From: Nereocystis luetkeana
Taxonomy: Eukaryota > Sar > Phaeophyceae > Laminariales > Laminariaceae
Length of the DNA: 64,000 nt
NCBI GenBank assembly: GCA_031213475.1
Contig: JARUPZ010000009.1
Coordinates: forward strand, 9,457,601 to 9,521,600
Direction: 5' to 3'
Under the pieces are notes generated by a model, which saw only the letters and a list, made by a program, of their open reading frames with translations, ran no database searches and was not told where the DNA came from. The position numbers were made by a program, and so were the translations under genes. Of the stretch, positions 1 to 11,059 are shown one piece after another (within the stretch, counting starts at the first letter, position 1; every line of letters starts with the position of its first letter).

Positions 1-629
1 ATGATCGGGATATAGATGATTCCAATACGAGCTTGGTCTTAAACAGTTGAAAGTTTTGAGTTTTCGCCGATATCTTGCCGAGATCTGGTCGAATAACAAG
101 CACGTCAATATCATATACTCCTGTTTGGCACATACATACATGCAGTGCTTTGTGAGAGTTATTGCCTCCAATTTTTAAGTCCTCTAATTCGAAGTGGCTC
201 ACGAGATACGGCCTTCGGATGGTTTACCCATTTTTCGACCGGCCCAGCTCGTCCACATTCAGAATTTCATAGCTGATTGAGGTCGCGGGTGCGAAAAATC
301 GAAGGTTTTTTCTAGATCCGTTTTCTGAGTTGTTCAAGATTCAACTCGCAATATATATGAGGTTACCCTTCGGTGTGCGCTGTTTCCTGATCGCGCCTCA
401 CTTTGTGCTCCCGCCTCCCGTATCTGCCAGGGATATATATAGTAAGGGCCGCGCTCACGTCGTGTACCGGGGGGGGCTGCTGTTTTGTATTTTTTCCACG
501 AAGGGTTATTCCGATGTCAACAAACTGTGTGTAATCGTTCTGCACATACATACATACCTGGAAAATATATATAGTTACCTATCAGTCTACTGCACAGGTA
601 ACAGGATACTTTTGTTTTTAAAGAGTGTA
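1..629. other. No gene recognised
   Basis: Open frames here are short, overlap one another on both strands and show no recognisable domain. I see no repeat family shared with the rest of the window. Confidence 0.4.
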
Positions 630-1060
630 GATTAATTCAAGATGAAATAAATTAAATGCGGATTAGATGGGAAATAATTAAATGCTCAAAATTTACCAAG
701 GAAGCCAACTTTGTTTTTTCTCTCGTTTCGGAGGTGGGTACATATCCCCACAAACAAGGCACCACCTCACGGATTTTTGGGGTTCTAGGACCCTGGGCCG
801 CCCCGTTTAATGTCGCATACGGGTTTTCACCTATTTCGGCCGTTCTCGGTGCGGGTACGAATTCGATTTTTCGTCCTTGCGGCGGTGAGAGGCGATGCGA
901 GATCGTAGGACACCAAAAATTCGCGAGGTGGTGCTTTGTGGTGACTTCTACCCACCCCAGAAACGAGAAAAAAATGGTGTTTTCGTGGCATCTTTTCAGC
1001 GAATTCTGTATTTTTGCGTTTCATCCGGAAGTTATCTTTTATCCTGAAGTCCGAAAATAT
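630..1060. repeat. Long imperfect inverted repeat (foldback element)
   Basis: The segment around 640-785 is an imperfect reverse complement of about 905-1055. Shared blocks in mirrored order include TTTTTTCTC-TCGTTTC, GGTGGGTA, CACCACCTC-CG and ATTTTTGG. The arms are about 150 bp around a GC-rich loop of about 120 bp. Overlapping open frames in this block are by-products of the symmetry and show no domain. It may be a foldback-type transposon or MITE; I could not define a target-site duplication. Confidence 0.6.
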
Positions 1061-1399
1061 CCTGTTAGATAGAAATAAATAAGAGATCGGGTATGAACAC
1101 TATTATTTAAAAAACGTTATTTCCATACGCTCCACAACAAACAGGTCGGAGGTTCAAAACCACAACAACAAACAGCTGTTTGTTGAGTGTGTGCTTTTTT
1201 CGCGTGCCATTCGTTAGCAGGAATGAGAAGATCGTGAACTAAAAGCAGCGTGCCCTATCCAGCGTCAACATCCGTGTGTCTCTTGCCAGCTTATATATCT
1301 GCGCTGCCTTCACAACGCCTATATTATAGCAGGTATTACATCTATTATTATAGAAGAAGAACAAAGTAAAAAACCAAGGATTTTTACGTTTATCCGTCC

Positions 1400-3125
1400 G
1401 TGCACCGTGCGGTTTATTCAAATCGAAAATACTACGGTCCGGTTCGGTGCGGTTTCATATAGTCAGAAATCTTACGCTGGGGCTCGGTGCGGTTTTCAGG
1501 TATTATTATTATTGTAAATCTTACAGTGCCATTCGGTCTTGAGATATATCCTACAGTGCGCTCCGGTGTGGTTTTCAAAATCGGAAATCCTACAGTGGGG
1601 TTCGGTGCGGTTTTCAGATATTATTGTGAATCCTACGGTGCGGTTCAGCTTTGTGATAAATCCTATACGATGCGGTTCGGTGCGGTTTCAAAAATTGGAA
1701 GTCCTACGGTGCGGTTCGGTGCGGTTCTTTCTAGAGAATTGGAAATATTACGGTGCGGTTCGGTTTAGAGATGTATCATACGGTCCGGTTATGTTCGGTT
1801 CCCCGTTGAATCGGTTTTCTACGGTGCGGTTCCAACCCCCTTACTTGGGCAAAACCGTGCAACACACGCTTTTCTCTACGGTGCACCGTATAAATAAACC
1901 GTACTAAACCGCGGTTTCGTACGGTTCTCAGGCTTTTATCGGGGCACTATAACGAAACCGCTGTTTCTCTACGGTGCACCGTATGTATGAATGAACCATG
2001 CAAAACCGCGGTTTCGTATGGTTTCTGACGCTTTTTCTCGGGGCTCTACGTAACGCAAGCGAGCACTGCTGCAAGAAACGCTGCTGCAAGCAAGTAAGTA
2101 GTGCTGCTGCAAGCAAGAGAGCCATCTCGAGCAAGCGCGCTGCTGCAAGCGCTGTTTCAGGCGCTCCAACTGCTTGCGGCTACAGTAACTAACTGCTGCA
2201 GCATGCTGCTTGCTGCTGCAAGCGCGCGCACCCTTGCGGCTACGCTCCGGTGATCTTCGCCGCTCCGATCCCTTCTCGGGTAGAGAGGACAACGAAGAAG
2301 GAGGGCCGATATTCTCGTTTTGGCGGTGTTGCTTGCACAGCGAGTATCGAGGAGATATGAGAGTAAGTTAGATCGCACGTCTGCCTGTCGGTGCTGGCTG
2401 CTGCTTACTGCTTCTGCAGCTTGTTGCTGCTGATGCTGTGCTATGCTGCACAGGAATGTACTGCTGCTTGTACGCCTTCCGCTCTGCTCGTTGGATGCTG
2501 CAAAAGTGCTGCCGCTGCTGCAAGTGTGTATTTTTCAAACAAAGGACCCTATTGCACCGTTCCGCGACCGATGGAACGACGTTTTTTCTTCTTTTTCAAG
2601 TTAATCGTCCCGTCAAAATGCGATTAACCGGTTTTTGACACACCGTCTCTTGACGAACACGGTGTGGTTCGGTTTTGTGACGTTTCCTACGGTGCGGTGC
2701 GGTTCGGTCCGGTTAAAAAAAAAAACAGAAACCATACGGTGCGGTTCGGCGCGATTTTCTGATATTTTTTGTGAATCCTACGTTGCGGTACGGTTTTGTG
2801 ATAATCCTACGGTGCGGTACGGTTTTTTTGTGATAATCCTACGGTGCGGTTTGGTGCGGTTTTCGAACATCGAAAATGCTACGGTGCGGTTCGGTGCGGT
2901 TCGGTGCGGTTTTAGAAACTCGAAAATCTAACGGTGAGTTCGGTTATTTTTTTCAATCTTACGGTGCGGTTCTGTGCGGTTTTCCTAATTTATTCGTAAA
3001 ACCTACGGTGCGGTGCGGAGCGGTTTTCGAGGAGAGGCAAGAATTCTATATAGACTATAAGGGTGCGGTGCGGTGCGGTTAACCGCACCGAACCGCACCG
3101 AACCAATAGGAAAAATCGCACCATA
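1400..3125. repeat. CGGTGCGG composite repeat element, copy 1
   Basis: An array of degenerate 40-50 bp units built on CTACGGTGCGGTTCGGTGCG plus GTTTTC spacers fills 1425-1850 and 2640-3100. Between the two arrays, in order, are ACCGCGGTTTCGTA motifs (1900-2030), a GCTGCTGCAAGC-rich core (2040-2530) and a linker with GATGGAACG. The same parts occur in the same order at 58004-60382, so this is a dispersed composite element and not local slippage. It ends in reverse-oriented ACCGCACCGAACC units. No protein-coding capacity is evident: frames through it translate to monotonous repeats. Confidence 0.75.
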
Positions 3126-3960
3126 AAGAACCCCCTGTCAAAAATACGCCCCTACTATACTACTCCAGAAGCGGTGGTACTGGTATATAATATCGGCACT
3201 CCCCTAATAATATATTAACCTAGTATGTAGCACCGGGTTCCTTGCCCACGTTAATCACCATGGTATTGGCCAAATGACACTGGGTAAGTACAGTAGTGCT
3301 TATATCAATAACACAACATCCACGTATAGAAGGAGAATCAAAATTCAACGACTTAAGAAATGACCAATCAGACCAGGCAGGGATATAATAACCTGTTGCG
3401 GTGTCGCGCTGGCGCAACATTTATTTTGGTCAAAATGGCAGATTTCCGGAGCCCCTTTGAATTCGCCGCAGGCATTTTTTTTTAAGCCCTGCGAACCATA
3501 TGCGCTCGCTACCGGTACACGTCACAGTAGCCTGAGAGACGTATTTTTTTTTTGACTGCTGATAACGGCACCGAGTCTACGCCCGCGGTTTTGTCGACGT
3601 GGCCAACTTCGCCAGGCCTCCCCTCCCCTGTGTGTCTTCTTTTACCGTTGAACCAAGCCCGCCCCCTCCGCCTGAAGAGTTCGCCCCCCCCTCGTCGGAA
3701 GGATATATATATATATATATATATTATATACCAGGTATATATCCCTCGTCGGCCGCAAGCCATTTCCGCAGTAGAACAAAATACGTTCATTTTCTCTGAT
3801 CCCGATACACACACACGCGTCTTTTCGTGGTTCGGGAGGCGTTTAATTAAACACACGGTGCTATTAATTACTTGCCATTTGGGCATATATTCGCGCATAA
3901 TAAAATGTTTTGCTGCGCGCACCAGTCACCGTACCACTTTTTTTACTCCTGAATCAGACC
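3126..3960. other. No gene recognised; short TA microsatellite
   Basis: There is no recognisable coding sequence. A TA-dinucleotide run lies near 3702-3730 and carries an exact TACCAGGTA at 3729-3737. Confidence 0.4.
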
Positions 3961-4909
3961 TGATTTCTTGAATCGGACGCTGGCTACCTCGGCTGAGGTC
4001 TTAAGTCATTGTCACAAGGCAACACATGTAGGGTTCTCTAACAGTTGGTAGGAGTGGCAGCTTTGGGCCACGGGTTACCACTCAGATATGCATAACCCAA
4101 AAGGAGAACACAAAGACGAGACATAAATGACCAACCTCAGTGACAGAGCAGAACTTGAGTCCGACCGAGTCCAGAGGTGCGCTCCTACGTCTCCAGGAGA
4201 GTACGGCGAGCTTGTGGTTCTTCTGTGAAGAGGCTCCAACTGGAGATGGCTAGATGGTAAGTGATTGCTTGTCCCGTGACCGAAGAGATGGTCGCGGGAA
4301 CTAACTGAGACGGAAGGGGGATGAAAACCTTCCGCCCGGAACGGAGCTACAATATGAAAAGGCCTCTATGTCATCATAACTCCTGAACCGGTCAACCGAA
4401 CCGTAACATGCCCCCTAGCATAATGCGAATGACGGAATGAGCATTATGCTATCGCAATCTTGTGACTATAACCAAGTTTAAAGAGCCGCAAAGCCCTTTA
4501 ACACAAATAACGGCCTCAGGGATAAACAACCAAACCGAAATCGCAAAGGCCATCAGTGGGAAATCCCTGAGAAAAACCCACACCCTTGCTTTTTCACTGC
4601 GAGTTTGGTTGCCCGACCACTATTCAATGGCTAAAGTCCCCCCACGTTCATTCAGCGATGAAATAAGCGCAGTGTCCCCTAACGCTTAAGCATAAATCGC
4701 TTCTATTGCGTCCTCAACAATCCAACGAAAATCGAACACAACAGAGAAGGTAACTCCGCCTCCTCGGTCAAAACCATAAGCTAACCTACAAGGCAAGGCG
4801 AAAAGCAAACGCAAAACTAAAATCGAAAACCACTAGAACTAAACGGAAAAGAACCAACACGGCCTCTTCGGTTGAAACACGACACACAAAAAGCAAGCAG
4901 AAACACTAG
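3961..4909 (-). other. Non-coding block, possibly the 3' UTR/LTR of a decayed retroelement
   Basis: This block follows, in minus orientation, the decayed retroelement-like C-terminus at 5032-5448. It has no coding frame of note and contains a short inverted motif (GCATAATGCG / GAGCATTATGC near 4420-4450). No second LTR copy is visible, so the LTR idea rests on position alone. Confidence 0.25.
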
Positions 4910-4931
4910 ATGAAGGAGAGAGATGTTTGCA

Positions 4932-4979
4932 GGGGAAGATCTTCGCAGGGGAAGGTCTTCGCTGGGGAGGATCCTCGCC
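4932..4979. repeat. Three 16-bp near-palindromic tandem repeats
   Basis: Three consecutive 16-mers, GGGGAAGATCTTCGCA, GGGGAAGGTCTTCGCT and GGGGAGGATCCTCGCC, each carry a near-palindromic core. A related core, AGATCTTCG, recurs just downstream near 5001. Confidence 0.6.
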
Positions 4980-5031
4980 GGAATTGCCGGATGAAGGAGC
5001 AGATCTTCGTCTCAGCAGAGCGTGGATCGTT

Positions 5032-5448
5032 TCAGTCCTGCAACCGTTCCATCTCGCGACGGGTCAGTTCTTCCCAGTTGTTATCGGTGTAGCGCACTCG
5101 CCAGTAGCGGTCTCTGTAATCTTACACTTGCCCCTGCAGTCGCAACCCACCGCCAAAGTCTTTCCAGATGGTAAACCCTATCAGAAACAGCGTCAAGGCT
5201 TCGCGGCGACGAAGGGCGGGCGTACGAGGGGTGACTGAGACTGGGGTCGTGTCTTTAGTCGGGTCGGGGTTGTACAAGTGCCAGAGTGCGATAAAACCGT
5301 CCAACTGCAAGGGTGTAAAACTCTGTAACACGTCATTCTCAGTTCGCCATTCTGTCTCTACTCCCTCTCTCGATCTCCCCTTGTACTCCCATCTAGTGGT
5401 GCCGGAGGCCTGGTTGGTGTCTCCCTTCAGCATGGGCGACAGCAACAA
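5032..5448 (-). pseudogene. C-terminal fragment of a probable retroelement polyprotein
   Basis: A minus-strand frame opens near 5448 and runs to a TAA near 5122. The same frame then continues to a TGA at 5032-5034 through a segment with YWRVRYTDNNWEELTRREME. That aromatic/acidic pattern resembles the short Tudor/chromo-like C-terminal segments of some retroelement polyproteins; this is family knowledge recalled without a search. The internal TAA and the lack of an upstream pol domain show it is a broken relic. The 5' end merges into the dispersed modules at 5400-5480. Alternatively it is the tail of a host chromatin-reader gene, which I think less likely in this setting. Confidence 0.4.
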
Positions 5449-6085
5449 AGGTCCCCATAGGTACAGACCCGACCATTCTGTTCATTCACCCCGTCTAAAG
5501 AAACAAACAAACGAGCAGACAAACAAAAGAAGGCGAATCAAAAGGAACCAAGAGAAAATAAAACAGGTATAAGCCCCGTGGCTAAGGCACAGGCCTAGAG
5601 GGGCCTGGTTGCCGTCTCCCTTCAGCATGGGAGGCAGCAACAACGGTCCCAATAGGCGCAGACTCAACCAATCTGGGCATCCACTCTCTACTAGAGAAAT
5701 GAAGCGAACACAACGAACACAAAACATACAACAAAATGTGCTGCGTTCCCAGCGACGCAGAGCAAAGCGTCGCGGGTTTGACGAGTGGCGTACGGCGAGA
5801 GCAGCCGATACGCAGACAGGCAAATGATAAGCGAATGTCAAGATAAGATATAGGACGAGTACAGCAGCAGTGAAACACGGGACGTCAGCAAAATAGCAGC
5901 TGGTAAGCACATATATACATGTACGCGGTATACGAGAGTGTGTTAATCTCTGCCCGCACAGCATGTTGAAATCGGCGGCACAGATCAACCGAACATATTA
6001 GTATTCCAGAGAGACCTCGTTGTTATCTCTCTGCCGGATGGAGACGGCAACAATGGTCCTCTCAGGCTCAGACAAACCCATATAT
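5401..6085. repeat. Three dispersed copies of a ~75-bp hairpin-prone module
   Basis: Related sequences at about 5401-5475, 5598-5672 and 6010-6082 share GCCTGGTTG, GTCTCCCTTCAGCATGGG, GGCAGCAACAA-GGTCC and an AGGCGCAGAC-like end. GTCTCCC and GGGAGGC can pair across the TTCAGCAT loop. The AGGCGCAGAC end links them to the tandem array at 6795-7860, so the array may have been amplified from this module. The origin is unknown; a SINE is possible. Confidence 0.5.
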
Positions 6086-6794
6086 ATGTTATGCATGCGC
6101 CAACAAGGTGAGATAGGAAAATCATAATGCATCCGGCCGTTCCTGTCTCCCGCTCGCCCTTCGTTGCAGGAACATGTTGCGATGGCGGAACATTTTATGT
6201 GTAGAAAATATTACACATATCAACTCCAATAAAAGCGGGAAAATCAGTACAACCAGCAGCAGAGCAGCATAATGAGATAAGCGCAGATATCAGCACCGAT
6301 ACAAGCGTGAAAATCAGTATAACCAACTGAAGCAGAGTAAGATGTTAAGCGCGACTCACACCTGTAATGAATAAGCGGATCGACAACTAATTGTATTCCA
6401 GGTGGCAAGTGCATACACTGGATACGCTCAGCAGCTATACGCCCACAAAATAAACGAATTAAAATTGTAGACAGCATACTAACAGACCGTGTAGGTAGGA
6501 CAGGCACAGACCTCGTGGAACTTCGTCTCTGTCTTCCACGACGGGTGAAGAGACAACACCGCTCCCACGAGGCACATACCTATCTCTTCTATAATATATT
6601 TGACAAATACAGGTAGGAGAGGCACAGACCCTATGGAGGCTCGGATCGAAGACCGTAACCACGTCCCCACAAGGCACAGACCCATCTCCAATAAAACAGA
6701 ACGCATGCTAGGTAGTAGGTAGGATAGGCGCAGACCTTGTGGAGGCTCGGTTCAAGACCATAACGGCACAGCAGTACCGTAAATGCATCCAGGA

Positions 6795-7860
6795 AAGGCG
6801 CAGACTCAAAAGACGTGGTTGTCCTTCGAGCGCAGACCCATCCGGTTATTACGGCAGTGGCGAAAACTCACGGCACAGTATTACGGGGGACCATAGTTAA
6901 TAGGACCTATGGTACACATAAAAACCTATATATTTAACCATTTTTACTCACAATATTTGGTCCTATTAACTATGGTCCCCCGTAATAGTACAGTAATGTA
7001 ACCAGGACAGGCGCAGACTCAATAGACTTGGATGTCGTTCGAGTGCAGACCCATTTATTACGACAACAGTGAGGAAATTTGAATAGGATCAGCGAGAAAT
7101 CCACGCATAACCGTACTACAGTGGCGTGAAATCACGGCACAGTAGTACAGGAAAGTAACTAGGAAAGGCGCAGACTCGAAGGGCGTGGTTGTCCTTCGAG
7201 CGCAGACCCATCCAGTAATAATACATTAGTGGTGATAAATCACAGCACAGGAGCAACGTAAACGTATTCAGGAAAGGTGCGGGCTCAAAATACGTGGTTG
7301 TCCGTCGAGCGCAGACCCATCCCGTAAAAAATATAATGGTGGTGAGAAATCACAGCACCGCAGTAACGTACTATATTCAGGAAAGGTGCGGGCTCAAAAG
7401 ACGTGGTTGTCCGTCGAGCGCAGACCCATCCGGTTATTACGACAGTGGCGAAAATTCAAAAGTAATTGAACAAAAAATAGGTAATGATCATAGTAAAAAA
7501 ACAGCCGTACTATAGTGGCGTGAAATCACGGCACAGTAGTACAGGAAAGAAACTAGGAAAGGCGCAGGCTCGAAGGGCGTGGTTGTCCTTCGAGCGCAGA
7601 CCCCTCCAGTAATACATTAGTGGTGAGAAATCACAGCACAGAAGCAACGTAAATGTATTCAGGAAAGGTGCGGGCTCAAAAGACGTGGTTGTCCGTCGAG
7701 CGCAGACCCATCCAGTAAAAAAAATAATGGTGAGAAATCACAGCACAGCAGTAACGTACTATATTCAGGAAAGGTGCAGACTCCAAAGGACGTGGTTGTC
7801 CTTGGAGCGCAGACCCATCCGGTTAATATTATTGCGACAGTGGCGAAAAATCAAAAGTGA
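6795..7860. repeat. Tandem array of ~109-bp hairpin-containing units
   Basis: Eight units start with GGCGCAGACTC or GGTGCGGGCTC at about 6795, 7012, 7167, 7276, 7385, 7560, 7667 and 7774. Clean spacings are 107-109 bp. Each unit has the form GGYGCRGRCTC-stem-ACGTGGTTGT-stem-GAGCGCAGACCC, so it can fold into a hairpin. The 216-bp spacing between units 1 and 2 equals one unit plus the 105-bp MITE and its TA duplication. Earlier relatives at 6495-6760 are more diverged. No coding frame spans the array. Confidence 0.75.
6881..6985. mobile_element. 105-bp MITE with TA target duplication (TTACGGGGGACC family), copy 1
   Basis: The element starts TTACGGGGGACCATAG and ends with the reverse complement, CTATGGTCCCCCGTAA. 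The inverted repeats run about 27 bp and extend through TTAATAGGACC. TA flanks it at 6879-6880 and 6986-6987. A neighbouring repeat unit at about 7135 has the matching unoccupied site, CGGCACAGTAGTACAG, and the occupied unit is longer by 107 bp. Related copies lie at 29403-29506 and 47446-47556. The TA duplication points to a Tc1/mariner-type non-autonomous element. Confidence 0.85.
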
Positions 7861-8054
7861 ACAAAAAAAGAGTAATGATCATAGTAAAAAAATAACAACA
7901 GCGGCAAACGTGCAGAAGACGAAAGAACATACCGTTAACAGACACACCGCAGTACAGAAGTACAGGAAATTAGCATAGGATCAGCGAGAAAACCACGCAT
8001 AACCGTACTAAAGCAGTGGCGCGAAATCACGGCACAGCAGTAGTAGTAGTCAGT

Positions 8055-8160
8055 CGGGCGGTAGCAAAATCGCAGTACAGCAGCAAAATCGCAGTACAGC
8101 AGCGGTTGTGGTGGCCAAATCGCAGTACAGCAGTAACATCGCAGTACAGCAGCGGTACCG
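8055..8160. repeat. Minisatellite, AATCGCAGTACAGCAG units
   Basis: The 16-mer AATCGCAGTACAGCAG, or a one-base variant, occurs four times with spacers of 3 to about 15 bp, next to a TAGTAGTAG run. It is non-coding. Confidence 0.65.
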
Positions 8161-8927
8161 TGAACCTACTGAAGAGAGAGATAGAGAGGTAGACATGCAA
8201 TAACACAGTGTATACTCGTACGTACGTAATTTTGCCTACTACTGTAGTCTATTAAAATGATCTGACTCACAGTTATAACGTTATTACCAAGACAAATGAA
8301 AATGAAAAACGTGGCTTGCAAGGATGCGTATCGACCTCTAACTTGCAAGAACAATAACTAAGAAAGGGGGAGGGAAAAGGACGTGCCTTAAATTTGTGTG
8401 TTGCGTTAGCCGTGAGGCATTTTTATTTCACAGATAACAGCAGCAACGAAGCGTGGTGAAGCGGCGACGGCAGCGGCAACATACACGCACGTGGTAAGGG
8501 CAGCACACAAGCCCGTGACAGGCAAGCGACGGCAGTAACGACGTACGCGACAACAGCTGGCTTGTGGAACACGAGCCTGAGAGTCTCATAAGCGAGCGCA
8601 CTTGGACACTCGCGCTCTCAAACCTCGCATCATCGTCAGGCTTACGCTTGTTTTTCATTCATTCTTTATTTTGGCTGCTGTGTGGAAGAGGTGATGGGGG
8701 TCTGACAAGTGCGCTGCCAGCTTTAAGACTCCCACCTGCGCCATTTGTTCAATACACGTCGAGCCAAGCACGCAAACTGAGGATACCAGAGTGAGAATAA
8801 ACGATGTGGACACGCGCCAGGGAGCAAGTCGCTTCCTGGTTGTGTCATGCATCATGAATTATACCAGGTACTCAGGCATTCCCCGACAAAATAAAATAAT
8901 TAATTGAGTACAGACCCCCTAAATAAT
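8161..8927. other. No gene recognised
   Basis: There is no supported coding sequence or repeat family. It contains an exact TACCAGGTA at 8862-8870. Confidence 0.4.
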
Positions 8928-9410
8928 GAGCACCCGTTGAGAGTCATGGGTGTTATCGTACGCGCGGGACGCGCAGTACTGCTGCTGCTGTATCCGTGAT
9001 ACAGCCTACCCCGTAGTAGGTACCAGTGGGGTTGAGTTTCCACGTGATCCGTGGTTGCATGTGGTCAGCGGTGGGTCAGAGTTGCTTGCAGGAAGAGCGC
9101 TATCAGCGCGGGCATCCCACAGCAACAAAGACACGAAAAAAAAAGAAATACGTACGTAGGCGAGCAAGAGATAGACACTCTAACCTGCCTAAAAAATGAG
9201 TGCGTCAACAAAAATACAAGAGCACCCGTTGAGAGTCATGGGTGTCATCGTACGAATCGTACTGCTGTATCACTGCGACAACCTACCCCGCCGTAGCTGC
9301 TCATGGGGATGGCGGAGTACTGAGTTCACACGTGGTGACTTGTGGTCAGCGGTGGGTGAGAGTATCTGGACGGGCGTGTGCTATCAGCGCGGGTATCCCC
9401 CATAGAGGCA
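8928..9410. repeat. Tandem duplication, ~292-bp period, two copies
   Basis: GAGCACCCGTTGAGAGTCAT begins at 8928 and again at 9220. The copies then share TACCCCG, GTGGTCAGCGGTGGGT and GCTATCAGCGCGGG in the same order. The second copy has diverged by substitutions and small indels. No coding function is evident. Confidence 0.75.
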
Positions 9411-9990
9411 AAGGAAAGGCGAGGTGCAACACACAAAAAAAAACAATAAAACGCTGCCACCCGCAGCTACCAAAAAAGTTACTCAAGATGAAAAATAAAA
9501 TCGGAAGGAACAGGTCGGAGGCGCGAAGGCCGTCGCTCGTTCCGGCACGGGAAACGCAAACCCGTGCAGTAAGCGCGCAGCATGTACAGGGACTGAACAC
9601 CATGAATCGGATGTTGGCAGGTTCCTACCTTTTCCGTCGGCAAACCTGATTACATCGTTCTCGTTTAGACTATACCCAGTCTCATCTACTTCCGCGGCGT
9701 TCGCATTGTTATCCTCCCGCAGACGCTTGCTAACCTGACCCAGATGAGCGTCGTTCCGTTGCCTTCTCGCGAGGGATGCCGGATTGGTGAGTACCTCGAC
9801 CGCCCGGTGGATGACCGGCGTCCTCCTACCCGACGACAGCGTGACGAAACTAGATAACAATTAAGCGTAAACCCCATCATGAAGATCTTCACCTGTTTAC
9901 TGCAATCACTTCTACCCACGCTTTCCTAATTATTACCCTGTGATTTCCGCCATCCCCCTGCGCCTACCACCCTGGTATCTGCTGCTGCAA
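9411..9990. other. No gene recognised
   Basis: Frames on both strands overlap here without a recognisable domain or paralogue in the window. Confidence 0.3.
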
Positions 9991-9999
9991 GTAAGTAAG

Positions 10000-10257
10000 T
10001 GTTGATTGATCTCTAAAGGTATAGACGCAGCTGGCACGGGAACGCGTGGTTGACTCCAGACAATAACACGGAACTTCTCTTATATATATTATTACGTATC
10101 AGTGCTGTCGAGTGACTCAGGTGGCGGCGCATCCACACGATTATCCATCACATTGCAGGCATAATCAATCTCCCGCTCTTATAATCCCACATCAATATAT
10201 GGAACTCCCTGATACTAAATGAAACATCTACGTCGTGTCTATTGAGCACAGTCAATA
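10000..10257 (-). repeat. 3' LTR of the copia element
   Basis: This 258-bp direct repeat of 16589-16846 differs at about two sites (AACACGG versus AATACGG, GCATAATC versus GCACAATC). In element orientation the LTR starts TATTGA and ends TCAACA, a near-perfect 6-bp terminal inverted repeat. Confidence 0.95.
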
Positions 10258-10270
10258 TCCCCCCTGCTCA
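10258..10270 (-). other. Polypurine tract of the copia element
   Basis: On the minus strand GAGCAGGGGGGA lies directly before the 3' LTR, the expected position of the plus-strand primer for reverse transcription. Confidence 0.8.
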
Positions 10271-11059
10271 CTATACACGGACCATACTTCAATATCCCCC
10301 CAGGTCGGCAACATGACAATGTACGACTTCGCTGGGTCGATATATCTCTTCTTTATGACCAACTCATATGAACTTCAGAAACTCAAATACCCAACATGTG
10401 ACTCAAAAATCAAATTCTCGGATCAACACTCAAATCCTCAAACCAGTATTCAAATGCTCAAATCCATAGCCTCTCTCCGTTGCAAACATATAAAAATACC
10501 GAAATCCAATGCCAGGTAAAACGGCATTCTTCTCGGATTCAGCCAGGTAAAACGGCATTTTCCGCGGAATTGATTCAAATATACATCACAGTGTCTCTTC
10601 AGTTCTACCGACCTCTCTCAATTTCCGAATACTATCCAGACCTTCCCTCGTCGGAAAACATTTTCATGTGGACCGCACACGCCCCCAGGCGCTTCCTAGT
10701 CTCACTTCAGCCTTGTCAAAAACCTAAATCACAAGTATCATCAGAAAAATACCACAGTAGTGGTCATGCCAATTAAAATAAAATCAAGTCAAGAAACTTA
10801 ATGCCAAAGATCGCGAGGAACCCCGTTCCTCCGGACAAGAGTCTCCCCTTATCCCCTACTCCCGCCACAGATACACAGATCGCGACGGTAATGCGAGATA
10901 GCACATAGGTTTCCCCACTAGAAATTTATTTGACGTTGTGACCACTCGGAAAACACCTAAAAAACTTTCAAAATCCGTTACCAGAAACAAAACGATTTTA
11001 TAGTTCAAACACATTCTTCACTCAAAATAAGTAAAATAAAACATCTCGGAAACAAGGCG
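10271..11059 (-). other. Long 3' untranslated segment of the copia element
   Basis: About 790 bp separates the pol stop from the polypurine tract. No recognisable domain or env-like frame is present; the frames on the opposite strand are short and featureless. Confidence 0.6.

Noticed and set aside
1487-1907. Overlapping plus-strand frames rich in Cys-Gly-Ser-Val-Arg
   Set aside because: They are translations of the CGGTGCGG repeat in successive frames; no non-repetitive domain.
6795-7860. CRISPR-like array
   Set aside because: The ~109-bp units have no unique spacers between short constant repeats, the setting is eukaryotic, and no cas-like gene is present.
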